DNA of 64,000 bases from Cryptomeria japonica. Lineage: Eukaryota > Streptophyta > Pinopsida > Cupressales > Cupressaceae. Made by a program: the position numbers and the translations under genes. Below the pieces are notes generated by a model, which had not been told where the DNA came from, did no database searches, and worked only from the letters and a program-made list of their open reading frames with translations. How positions within the stretch are numbered: position 1 is the stretch's first letter; each line of letters begins with the position of its first letter. Location of the stretch: NCBI RefSeq assembly GCF_030272615.1, contig NC_081413.1, positions 723,631,649 through 723,695,648 of the forward strand, in the 5' to 3' direction. Positions 25,201 to 37,200 of this stretch are shown here, one piece after another.

Positions 25201-28200
25201 GGTATGCTTTGAGAAACTTGGAGTAGGTCTCGGCTGGATGTGAGGTTGCCTTGGTGGATGCAGAGAGGGCTCAGGAGGAGCTGACCACCAGGTTGGAGGC
25301 AGTACTAGCGTGAGATGTAGCTCAACGTACCCAGGAGTTGGATGTCGAGAGGGCAACGCCAGCGGCTATCGAGGACAAATTGGCTAGGGAGACAATATCA
25401 TTTGAGTAGTAGTTGGTGGAGGCTGAGACTGAAAAGCGTGATTTGCAGACAAGTTTGGTTTAGGCATAGGAGGATGGTGATGTCGAAGGAAGAAATAATG
25501 GTGAAATCTGCACTTGAGCATCGGATGGTAGCAGCCAAGGGTTTTCAGGCGAGGATGCAGCAGGTGTATAAGTTTCGGGCTCGACTGGCGTTAGCAGTTC
25601 TATTTAATGTCATCTCTATTTTGTGTTAAGTCGTCCGGAGACGACTTCTTTTCTTTTTGGGGGGATGATGTTGCCGAGAATAATCATTATGTTATGTTGT
25701 CATATTATGTTTATGTTGTCGTTGGTAATAATGAGTTACGGCAGTCAGTTAGTTAGTCGTCCTGAAGGGCAATTGGACGCGACGGTTGGTCGCACCCCTT
25801 CGGGTATTATATATTGCGTACCTTTCCTTCGAAGTGGATCATGATAGTCGTGTCAAATGTAATGTTATAAGCACTTGATGTACATTGACTGTTGAATTAA
25901 TATAGAGACTGGTTATTTAATATATTTCCATTATGTTCTGTGCATTTACTTTTTGCTTTAACCGTTTACCCGAGAGGGCAAACAAACATTAAATCTCATT
26001 TTGAGATGAATAGGAAAAAAAACAAATTTAAAGCTAAACAAACAAGGAACCAAAAATGACATTGAAAATCAGAAAATAAAACCAAAAAAACAAGAAAAAC
26101 ACTACCTTGTGCTTGAAAAATCTCTCCAAAATGCAGTAGAATCTTCTTCCTCTTCTTCTTGCTTCTTCTTGCTCCTATCACACTTGCAATCACTTTTCTC
26201 ACCCCTTCAATCAGTCTTCTACAAGTTTTTCCTCCTCTTCAGCTTGCTAGAAAAAAACCAGTCTTTCAAAATCAGAGTGAAATCAACAAAAAACATGGTT
26301 ACCCCTTAACCCCCAAAAAAGTCACTTTTTTTTTAATTAAAATTTTAAAGATTGCATTTACGTGGGGGTGACGGGAGACATCTCCACGTCTCCTTGGGAG
26401 ACGTGGAGACGTCTCCCTGTCTTCGGAGGCGTTTGGGTGGTGGTGGTGGGACGGCGAGGGACGTCACATCCTCGTCCCCCCGTCCCAGAGACGTCCCCGT
26501 CTTCGAGACGCGGCCAAAAAGGGGGGGGGGGGGATGTCCCCGCGGAACACTGCAAGTTTTGTAATGTCCCTTCCTCAGACAGTCCAGTTGGCAGCATGTG
26601 TTAGCCTATAATTAGGGTTCCCGTGGGCTAATGTGGTGGATAGGGAGCACATTTGAGGGTTTGGTGATCTTCCGAGGAGTATTGGAGACGTTTTGGGCAT
26701 TTTGGGGTAGTTTCCTATTTTTTTGGAGGGTTCCTATTTTTTAGGAGTAGACTGCTAGTTGACTGTTTGACCAACAAAGGGGCTGAGGAGCATAGCAGAG
26801 TGGCTTAGGAGTGTTTCTCATCGATTTGAGACAGTCTCCTGATTTTTAGGAGCATCCCTACATTTTGGGAGGAGACTGCCACATCCAATCATCATACAGG
26901 TGACAGTATTCGGTTTTTAGTTTGGAGTCCAGGTGATAGATTTATGAATAAATCTGGAGTAAATAAATTACTGTCTAAAGTTTGATTTAAATAAAATTAA
27001 AGTGATTTAATTTAGTCACTTTATGTTATAATAAATTATAATAAAGGGGTACCCCTTGTGCCATGATGCCTAAGAGACACGAGTTAAGTTGTTTTTAAAA
27101 ACAACTTAATTCTTTTAATAAAGGGAGTCTAAGGGGGTCATACAGCTTGAGGGAGACATAAGGGAAAGAAATAAAGCTAATAAGAGGATGAAATAAAGTT
27201 TAATAAACTTTATTTAAATAAAGCCTTGCAACTGTAAAATTGAATTAGGGTTTAGAGTTGTCAAAAAGACATGAGGAGGCTCCATTCATTCATTTTTACA
27301 ATCAGGTTTTTGGGAATTATGCTCTACAACACATTTCAGTAGCACAGCAGCCTTGAGGAACGAAAATTCCTTGAAGACAGGTGGATTTGGACAATACCCC
27401 AATTCACAAATTGGAGGGATTCATTCAAAATTCCTAATTGTGCTTCAATTCAGTCTTATTCAATAGTTTAGAGAATTATTTGCAGATTGGAGAGGGTTTG
27501 GGGACTTTAGAAGGCAGCCATACCTTCATTTGCAGCAGCCGTACAACTTCCATAGGCAGCCATACCATTTGCAGCTTCCCCACTTTGCTACACTTGTTCA
27601 ATTCAGCCTATTGAGGGTTTAGATTTCATGGATTCTGATCAGCAGCACTACATATCAGTATTTCAATAAATTCAGCAGGCGATAAGAGCACATTAATCAT
27701 TCATTTATTGAATTTGCTAGTAGATGGAATAATCCTGCCTGGGAGCCAAGTGTGGAATTCAGTTTTCTCCAGGAATTGTTTTTGGTAATTATTGTTAGGA
27801 TAAATAAAGCTCATTGGAGCCACTTCCAGCATTTGGGTGTTCTTAGATTGTATTCTGCTTCAGTTTCCTTGATAAACCACATTCCACACATGGCGTAGGA
27901 CTCCTGGTATGCAATTCTTGTCTTGGTGAAATACATTCCTCAATTCTGAAATTATCGTTTTGCTGCTCCAAAATTTAGAATTCTGAGCTTTATTATCAGT
28001 CAATTATATTTCAGTATTTTAAGTTGAAAAGTATTATATATCTGGTGTATAATTCAAGTCCAAGAGCTGTTCAATCATTGGCATCCTAAAACGCATCGAA
28101 ACCACTTGAAAACTATACTAAAACCTCAAACCAGCAGGATTAAAATTCAGAAAAAATTGTATCAAAATTGGTTCGGGATCTTTCAAGTTTTATCAAATCC

Positions 28201-31200
28201 TTACAACCTGATCAAATGAGCACAATGTGAATTCTGGAATGAGTCCATGCAATAGGCTGAATGGGATTTCGTCCACACAACTGAGAAACTCCAAAGGTTT
28301 CTGTCCTCAGATTTCCTATAAATGAAAGCCAAAGCTCTCAAGCTTATCAGAGAGAAATAAAAAAAGCCAAGTATATGCAAATGAGCTCCCAAGTGCCTTT
28401 TTATAAAGTTTTCTTCCCAATGTTCTAATTAGGGTTTGCACATTTTAAGTTTAAAGTGACTTTTCTTATTTTATATCCATTTCTCCTAAAGCATCATTAA
28501 AATTCACTTTATAAAATAACTTTTATAAAGTCACTTAAATATCATTAATAACATTGAAGTTAATTCTTTGATTTAACTTTAATAATAACATTATTTTAAA
28601 TTAATCACTGAACCATGATAAATGCAAAGATCAAACCATGGTAATAATCCACCAACATTCCCAATAAAGTACACTACCAATTGATCATGATGGTGAACCC
28701 TTGTGACTTACTATAAATAGTAGGTGTGGACAAAAGTGTCCAAAAAGAGCTCTGGAACGTACACAAAAATTGCTGACTAAAGATGTTGCATGTTGAAGCT
28801 GGGAGGAGACTGAGCTATGACTAGCTGTCGGAAATAGCGGTTACTATAAATAGTAACTGCTAAAAATAGCAAGTCAGCCTAGACTCCCAACTGACCAAAC
28901 AGTGTTGAAACTGACACTTAATAAAAATAGTAAGCCTTAGATGAGTTGTCCAAAATCACCCCAAAAGTGTGAGACAACTCCAAAACATTCTCTGAGAAAC
29001 TGGAAACCTCCAAGAATAGGCCAACCCTAACAAAATTGGGAGGCGTAAAAATGGGGACATTACAGTAGTGTATCCATAATTAAGTTGGTGTTGGTTAACA
29101 AAATTGTCTTTATGTATTTTGTGTTTTCAACTCGATATGCCCTATTTGATAAAGACAACAGTTGGGGAAGTTTATTGGATTATTAACTTACCTTTGAATT
29201 TTAGAGGTACAACTCCCTCTTAAAATTAAATTTCTTTTTTGTTGAAATAAAAATTGATGGTATGCTTTTTACTAGAAAGCAGAAAAGGCTTTTTAAAACT
29301 TATTCACATTGTAAAGAGAAGTATCAATTAGAAAAATTAATATTTTTAAATAAATGAACTAATAGGATCCCACAAGGCAATAATTAGAACATAGGCTAAT
29401 TTGTCACCTTGAGGAGTAAATGATTTCCTTAAATACGTAGAGATAATTATCACACTCAATAGAAGAATAGTAATGCGATAATCACCTATGGCACACAGAA
29501 TAATATATTTCTTGTTCCCTAAGTATTTGAAATTGTAGGCTCATAGACTTAGTCAATTTTCTAAAAATTGGTAAATTGCTCCTTTCTATCTTTATCTTAC
29601 TCAAGAATAATTAACCTCGTAAAGTTTTTGGTTACATATTTAAACTTCTTATTGTAACCGAATAACAATACTTCTAAAAGAGTCCGAAAACACTTAAAAC
29701 TTTACATTGTATTCACGTTATAGATAAATTAACTAATCCTACACACTCGTTTATTGTTTCTTCCCAAGTGGTCAAATCATTTTTCAAAGAAGTGATCATA
29801 TCACAAGATTGCAGAAAAATGTTATGGAAAATGGAGGTAGAAAATGGCGTAGTATTTGTTGGTAGAAGTTGTTTCACTTGACAGGCACAAGATCCAAACT
29901 CAATGGATCTTATATCATGATTCATGATGCTGTTATAATAATACTTGGGCATTTGAGTTTGCATAGTGCTTTTTGGCAAGATTTGTTTCCCTTGACAAGA
30001 ATAGGATGTAATCTCTATGGACATTACACCACAATTCATAGCGTTAGCATGTGATACTTGAGCATCTGAGTTTTCATTTGTTTGAGGGCAAGAAATTATG
30101 TCAAGGAATGTTCCTTTTCAGGATTAGATCCATGGATAATACCTCTATAGTATCCCCCTTTCTTGTAGGCTAAAGGATAGAGCAAATAAAATAAAAACAA
30201 TAATATTTTAAGTGGGCTAGATCATTTTGTTTTCCAAAGGGCAACTTAAAATATTACTTTGGACCAATGTAATATTTAAGATGTGCTTTTTATACTTTAT
30301 TCAAAATGTATTTTGAAAAGTAGCATTTGAATATAATTTAAAAGCATTCTTCAAACACTTCATGGGAAAAAGCAAAATAGGTAAAAATAAAATAAGATCC
30401 TATAAAAGAGAAGTCAAGGTTCACATCAGCTTATCACTTATCATTTGCATTTTCAAATACTTGTCAGAGATCAAGCTTTGTGTTCATCTTTTCATCCAAA
30501 GACAAAATTCCTTGGTATTTCAAAGATCTTGGAGGAGGAAAAACCTCTTGATTTCCAAGGTTGGATTTGAGGATGAAAACCCTCTTGTCAATAAGAGGTG
30601 ATTCCACTTGGGGATCACATTTGTGCTTAAAAAATTGAAAGTATATTTTAGCTTGCTACTATGTTGCTATAGTGAATTATTGAAGAATTCAACTTGTGAA
30701 GGATTGGATTGAATTTTGCTTGCAAGCAAAAACTTGTTATATCTGATTTTTAGAATTACTAATAATTTAGTTGCTTATTTCTATCATTACCACGGAGTGT
30801 CACATTGAGGAGGGTTTCTAGAAGTCATTGGCATGTTTTGCTACTGTTTGCCAACATTTTTTCTTGCCATTTTGTAATTTTTAGAGTGCCAAATTGGAAA
30901 ATAAGTATTTGCTACTGTTCACAAATATTAGAATTTTTCTAAGGTCTTCCTGTTGTAACAGCTACCATAATCAGCATGTTGGTCTTTATTAGTCAAAGAG
31001 TTAGCCTTTCCATTGGATCTGAGCAATTCGATATTTCAAGTGGGTTATTTTTCTTTCCAATTTAGATCTATGTGTAATTATTGCCCTAGTGTTCCATACT
31101 TCTGTTCTTCCACCAATCAACAAACATATTTGATATCTGTTGCTGTTTCAGGTTTTCGTACTTGTCCATATACATAAATCGGCAAGCACATTGGTTGAAA

Positions 31201-34200
31201 TTGGTCATCTACAAGTTATATCTGTTGTTGTGATGTATTGGAAGGTTTATATCAAAATACGAGGGTTTGATTAATAATTTTACAGCCACTTGGAGTTGTT
31301 ATGAGCATTCGGTTTCCTTTTCAGTTTGTTGTTGTAGTTTTACTCTTGTTTGACAAATTAGTAAAATACAAAAAAATTGCATGTTTTCATGTTGATCCCA
31401 ATCCAAAATATTACATCTAGACATATTTAGATGCCTAAGCCATTAAACTCCTCATTTTTTTTTTGATCGGTCAAACTCATATTTTAAATGTGTAAGAAAT
31501 TACTAGCACCATTGACTGGTTTTGGTCTTTTATTGATATGATTTTAATTAAGTTATTTATCTCTTGAAATATTATTTTATCTTACACATTGAATTTGTTA
31601 GATGTTTGCATTGATGTGTATTCTTTTCTGTTGTGTATTGTTTGTTTGACAATACCTATGTTCTTATAAGATTTTTTTACATCAATTCATTTGCATTGTT
31701 TCTACAACTGAGGTTGGAGTTCTACTTATCTAGGCAAAATGACCTCATTGAGGAAGCTTCTATTGGTTGGGAATCCTTTGCGAACCATACGAAGGTCTGG
31801 AAATCTTCCAATGTCTCTTTGCTTTCAATATTTTAATTCATATAAAAATGTGATGAGATTTGTGTTTGCTCCATGTTTCTTTTGTAGTTCGTTGGTTCTG
31901 GGTCCTACCCAAAAATTGCTTGAGTATCTTCGCAGTAGGCTGCCCACAGATGAAGGTATGTTATGTATTTAGAGTTATTTGTGAGTTTACATATGTTTTA
32001 TTTGCTGAATTGTTTCTAACTTTTGGACATCTTAAATTTTGAATGTTAGCACAAACTTGATTCCTTTTACAATTTGAATTTGGTGATGGTGGGTTTTTAA
32101 GTCTATAAATGTTTTCTTCTTCTTTAAGATCTTTGCTAACATGTAGACTCATGGAAGCTCTTACTTGATATGTCCTTTTTATCCAGTTAACAAGACCATG
32201 TTATAATTTGAGTTATATTTACAATACAGAAGCCAAATCAAATATTGCTTCTTCATCAAATTTGTTTGGAGTTGATAATAATGATTGCATTGCCATAGCT
32301 TCTCGACAGGCATTATCTTCAAAGGTTTGTGGTTGGGATTCTTTTTCACTGGGTTTAAGGTTCTATTCCACTGGCATTGGAATATGACATGAGATTCTAG
32401 AATTAGTATGAAATATGATGACTTACTTTGCCATTTGGCATTCAATTTTCCTGGAATAGGCATTATTGATTAGTGGGCTTGGCCTGGAAAGCATACCATC
32501 TGCAGCATGGGAATTGGGAGAACTAGTTATGTTGGATGTTTGTAAGAATGGAATCAAAGAGTTGCCAAATGAGCTTTCAATGTGTACTTCACTTGAGGTA
32601 AGACTTGTATGCTTTTTTGGGACAAAAGATTTGTAATACAGGTGTGCAATATGAATACTTGCTTTACAGGTTTCTTTTCTTCATCACTTATTAAAACATT
32701 CAAAACATCTCTTCCTAAATTCAAAACTTGAGAGATTTTCCGATTCCTTCCAAAACTAAATTCCTTTCCCACTGGAATTTAAATAGTTTTACATAACCAA
32801 ATTTTTTTACTTGGATAATCATAACTATGATTAATTGGGATACTGTAATTAAATTACATCTTTCTAGGAGCAACCTTGCCGTCTGTTGCTGAAGAAAACA
32901 TCAGCAGGAATAACTTGGTCTTCTGTATCCAAATACTACAGAAAAAGTAACAATTCGAGCTCTTGCGTTTGAGGAGCATATGACTGGAACAACATCACCT
33001 CTTGTGCCCAAAGAGCACACATAGAGGAACAACTTGACCTCTTGTATTAAATACCATACTACCATGAACAACTTTGTCTCCTTTGCATGAAGTATTCTCC
33101 ATCACTTACAATTGAGCCACTTATGTTCGAAGAACACATGTCCAAACAATTCGGCCCTTTTATTTGAAGAACACCACTTGAGACTTCTTTTTCTGTGGAT
33201 GCTTATAGAGCTTTAAAGAGAATGTTATGCAATTCAGTCAGAAAGTTATGAATTGTCCCACTTTTACTTGCATCCAGTGACGGAGTACAAAGCTGCTGTC
33301 TATAAGATGTGCACAAAATTCCTCAAACTCAGTAACCAAAATATGTCTTTTCTGACACGAGTAGAGAGCATCACCAAATCACGGTTTGTTTCAGAGGAGG
33401 TATAATCTGAGTGCTCATCCAAAAGAGCGACTACGGACCACCAGATACTAAGAAATTACTTCACTAGCATGCTAATATTCATCCTATTGACTATCCTGAC
33501 AGGCAACTTACGTGGAAGGAAATACATATGGAATTTAATGCTCTATTTCCCATTCTTGGGACTTAGTAATCATGTCAGGAATACATTGCCCAATACATTT
33601 TCAGTATCTCTTGCACAATTTATAGGGAGTGTATGTTGACTATTTGAATCTGCAGCTATTTTTTTGTTAGAATTCAATTCCTCGTATTTGTAGGAAGGAA
33701 TATTTGAAATCAGCATTAGAGTGGCTCTATATTGAATTCTTATAGTTCTATCAATGAAGAATAAAATCTCTTAATTCTTCTTCGTCCAAGATATCACACA
33801 ATGGAGGAAATCATTCAATTTGTAGTAAGTCCCAATTTTTCAAAACATGCGAGAAAAATATCAGCTAAAAATAGGAATATTAAGTATTCCCTTTAATTGA
33901 CAAGGTTAATGCCAAACACTTGCCCTTGGAATTCTGTTTGTTTTTTCTAACCCTTCTTACAAAGGAAAGTTTGTAATTGCTATTGGTCTAAAATACCTGG
34001 GTGCAACTATTGTGGTATGGACAGAATTTCAGGTTAAAAATAGGTTGCTTACTGTCATTTAGATGATTTACTTTGTGTATATAATTGAATGATATGTATA
34101 AACATCCTTGGCATTTGTTTTATATTATTAAAACTACTGTAATTTTAATGCATTGGTGATGATAAGTCTTATTACTTTGTGTTATCAGGTAGGTTCTGTA

Positions 34201-37200
34201 TAAAATTGTGAGTTCTAAATTTACATTATAGAAAAGAAGCAGACATTGTTTAAAGATGTCATATATGACGTTCAGCTACTAATCTTGCTTTGAAATGGTA
34301 GACATTACTTTTGTCAGATAACAGGATAGAGAATTGGCCTGGTGCTGTAGTTGCAAGTCTTCCCAATCTTCAGTGTTTAAAGCTTGACAAAAACCCACTT
34401 GCCCAGGTAATTAATGATCTAATCTTACAGTGCTCATGTTAGAACAATAGAAATGTTTTGGAGACTTTTTTATTTATTTTTGATCTTGGTCATAAAGTGT
34501 CTTGTTTTTATTCTGTTCATGCTTTCATAAATCATTGTTAGATTTGCACCATCTCTCTTTATTTGGATTAGCTGATAATTTGGTGCCTGTCTAGTAGCAT
34601 TCCATTACACGGCATTGAGATGGTGTGGCAAAAGTGTATCTGGAATTCAATTATTTTTGGTTTAACTGTATTGTCCTTACCAAAATATTTGAACACACTC
34701 GCAGTTTTTTGATGGTTCAACTTGCAGGCACTTTGAAAAACAATTTGCAATCACAGTTTTCTTCAATATTCTGAGTCTTATTGATTTCAAACAGCTGTCA
34801 TTAAATTCCAGTTACATAAATATTTTCACAAACACTATTCATTCAAAAAGTAATACATGAACATTTTGTCAAACAATTGGCAGGGATTAAGGAAATGCTC
34901 ATATTTGAATGAATTCACAGTTTACGAACTCCAAAGGTGATGAAATACAGCTACAGAATTTATGGTGCAGTCCACACACTTGAGAAAAGCTAGGAAGAGG
35001 ATCCGAGCCCTTATATATATATATATTTGTATTAACATTTCACAAGAAAAGTCGCCAACTGCTGTTTATGAAGATGAATGGTTGACTGAATTCGTAACGG
35101 CAGTTCAAATAATTTCTGTAGAAAATAACTTCAATATGGATTTGGTGTTTATGAAACTTGAGTAATATAAACTGGAAATGTTCAAATAACCAATATTAGC
35201 AGTCTGACTTGTTCTAACAGCTATGATATTTTGATTTCAAGAATGGACTGTGAGATAAAAAGATGGACTTAAACTCTGTCTATGACATGCATCTAGCATC
35301 TAGACCCTTACGCTCTCTTCCCATATTAGTGTGACCCTATCAACAAGAATAGATCTGAAGCTTGTATTGGTGCTGCTCTTAAGACTGCTTGAACTGCAAA
35401 TAATTTTCACTTCATAGTATGCTATACTTGGTGGCTAAGTCACCCCATTTGAATTCGAATTCATGTTCAGCAACAATAAAATTCGGATGAAGTTCCACAA
35501 GGGCAAAAAATTCGAAAAAAAATTCGACATTAAATTTGTCATTAATTTAAAATATATTAGTATACAGTAATAAGATAATATTAGTATACTAATATATTTA
35601 AATATGCCTTGTAAAAATAAATGTCCAAGCTCCAATGCCATTAGAGGGTGTTTGCCCTAGCAATTTTTTGTTGTATGCAAAGCATCTTCTATTTCATTAC
35701 TTTTGTTTCATCCATATGGAAATGTCATTTTTATCACCAACCTCGATGCACCTTCAATATTTACAACGTCTTCATAATTAGGTGATTTATTTCACTTTAC
35801 TTTGTCAGTTTTTTAAATTTTTTTATATGTGATTAAATTTTGTGAACATGCCATAAAGTATAAGCACCTATGTTCCACAGGTTATTGGAGACAAGGATGA
35901 TAAGGGATCGCAGGATGCATTTTGGGGATGATAGCCCAAGGGGCCATTTTTTGGGAATAACAAATGACAACTAGTTATAGATATTATATAAAAGGAACGA
36001 CATATAAACTGCTGATTTAAAAAAAATTATAGTATTTGTTTTTGAAATTTAAAAACCTGTGAACTTGTCTCTAATTTTGTTGTCCTGGTGTGAGGTCCAA
36101 CTACTGCAACCGCTCTCAACCTCCCTCTTACAGTCTTTGATGCCACATATCATGTTTATGTGGACTATTTTCTAAACTTAAATGAAAATGCAATGTACGA
36201 GGTAATACTAAAATCTGATGTAGTGAGTAGCTGCTTTTATATAGGATCCATACATAATATGTACATGAAGAGTATCGGAATTATAGGACTTAACTATACC
36301 CACTTTCTAACAAATAGTCAAAATGACTTTAGACCTTGTCAGTATTTAAGTGAATTGACCCATTGTATTAAACCACTAAGCAATTTTACACTACATTGGG
36401 TAAATTTTTTTATTGTGGCAGGGTGTACATTCTGTAAGGGGTGTAAAACATGCAAAGTATGCAACACCAGTTCTGTTTGTTTGTGTTTCTAACTTTCTTG
36501 GTTCCCAGGGATTGTCTTTGTGATTAAGTTCTAATTCAAATAGCTGAAATGATAATGTATCCTTTGACAGTTGTTCTTTTCAAGTTGACACAATTTTTGA
36601 TAATTATAAGGTATGTGTTTTGGTAATGACAGCTCCCACAAGGTGCCTTTGTAGCAGTATCAAGGCTTAAGATTCTAGATTTGAGTGGTATTTCAGGTCC
36701 ACTGCCGGAACCTCCTGCTCTATCTGATATGCCCGAATTGCAAGAGTTATATTTGAGGTCTGATTTGGTTTTACTCCAGTTCATATTCACAATTTTTGTT
36801 AAGAAAATTCAAGTATTTAACTCTACATGAATTTGACGTTTTCCTATCAAGTGTATCTTGAAATCATTTCCTTTAGTTTCAGGCATATGTATTTACAAGA
36901 AGTCCCTTGTAATTAAAGGAACCTAAGAGAACTTTATGTTCTTGATTTAAGCCACAATAATCCTTCAGAATTTCCAGAGGCATGTATATGATGCCTGCTG
37001 AATGTATATATATCTCAAAATTGCTTTCTTCATTGCAGGAGGATGCATTTAAAAGAAGTACCTTTTGATTTAAAGAACTTGAGACAATTGCGCATTCTTG
37101 ATTTAAGTCAGAACTCTCTATCTGAAATTCCAGAGGTCTATTTTTAATACCTCTTGAATGTTAACAACATAGAAACATTGTTATTATAATGACAAAATTT

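Larger units (their letters stand above)
20712..25984 (+). mobile_element. Non-autonomous LTR retrotransposon with Gag and protease only, TSD AACAT
   Basis: 5273 bp, flanked by AACAT at 20707-20711 and 25985-25989. LTRs are at 20712-21028 and 25669-25984. A primer site TGGCACCGTTGCC follows the left LTR and a polypurine tract precedes the right one. The interior encodes a Ty3/Gypsy-type Gag with four zinc knuckles and a retropepsin-like protease. Beyond these, no reverse transcriptase, RNase H or integrase core is recognisable in the remaining 1.3 kb. The interior is GC-rich relative to the surround. LTR similarity is high, so insertion is younger than its hAT host. Confidence 0.92.
20588..26105 (-). 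other. Intron of the hAT transposase gene
   Basis: On the minus strand a donor CAAG|GTAGTG sits at 26106/26105 and an acceptor AAATGTAG at 20588-20590. The region upstream of the donor (26106 to about 26230) is pyrimidine/purine-biased leader sequence. The LTR element 20712-25984 lies inside this intron. The splice sites are predicted from sequence only. Confidence 0.55.
17941..26552 (-). mobile_element. hAT DNA transposon with nested LTR element
   Basis: The left end reads CAGTGTTCC (17941-17949) and the right end GGAACACTG (26544-26552), a perfect 9-bp inverted terminal repeat. Flanking 8-mers are CAAATTTT (17933-17940) and CAAGTTTT (26553-26560), 7 of 8 identical, the duplication length typical of hAT. 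Without the LTR retrotransposon at 20712-25984 and one copy of its 5-bp duplication the element is about 3.33 kb. Transcription runs on the minus strand. A non-coding exon lies right of 26106, an intron runs 26105-20588, and a coding exon starts at about 20587. The transposase is broken, so this copy is inactive. Confidence 0.88.
17142..29064 (-). mobile_element. Old minus-strand LTR of TGTAATGTCCC family, split by later insertions
   Basis: The right part (28191-29064) reads TGTAATGTCCCCATTTTTAC on the minus strand. The left part (17142-17940) ends, minus strand, in AGTATCTTTCA, close to the family end GGGATCTTTCA. The two parts total about 1.67 kb, the size of the other copies. The hAT element 17941-26552 and the solo LTR 26560-28185 separate them. 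The flanks do not match (TTGCT left, GTAGT right). The left border is therefore tentative, or the copy arose by recombination. Confidence 0.5.

Noticed and set aside
26352-26604. Overlapping 70-80 codon ORFs on both strands
   Set aside because: They arise from GC-rich short inverted repeats at the hAT terminus.
26560-29064. One DNA transposon with TGTAATGTCCC inverted ends
   Set aside because: Outer flanks AGTTT and GTAGT differ, whereas 26560-28185 has exact AGTTT on both sides, so two separate LTR copies fit better.
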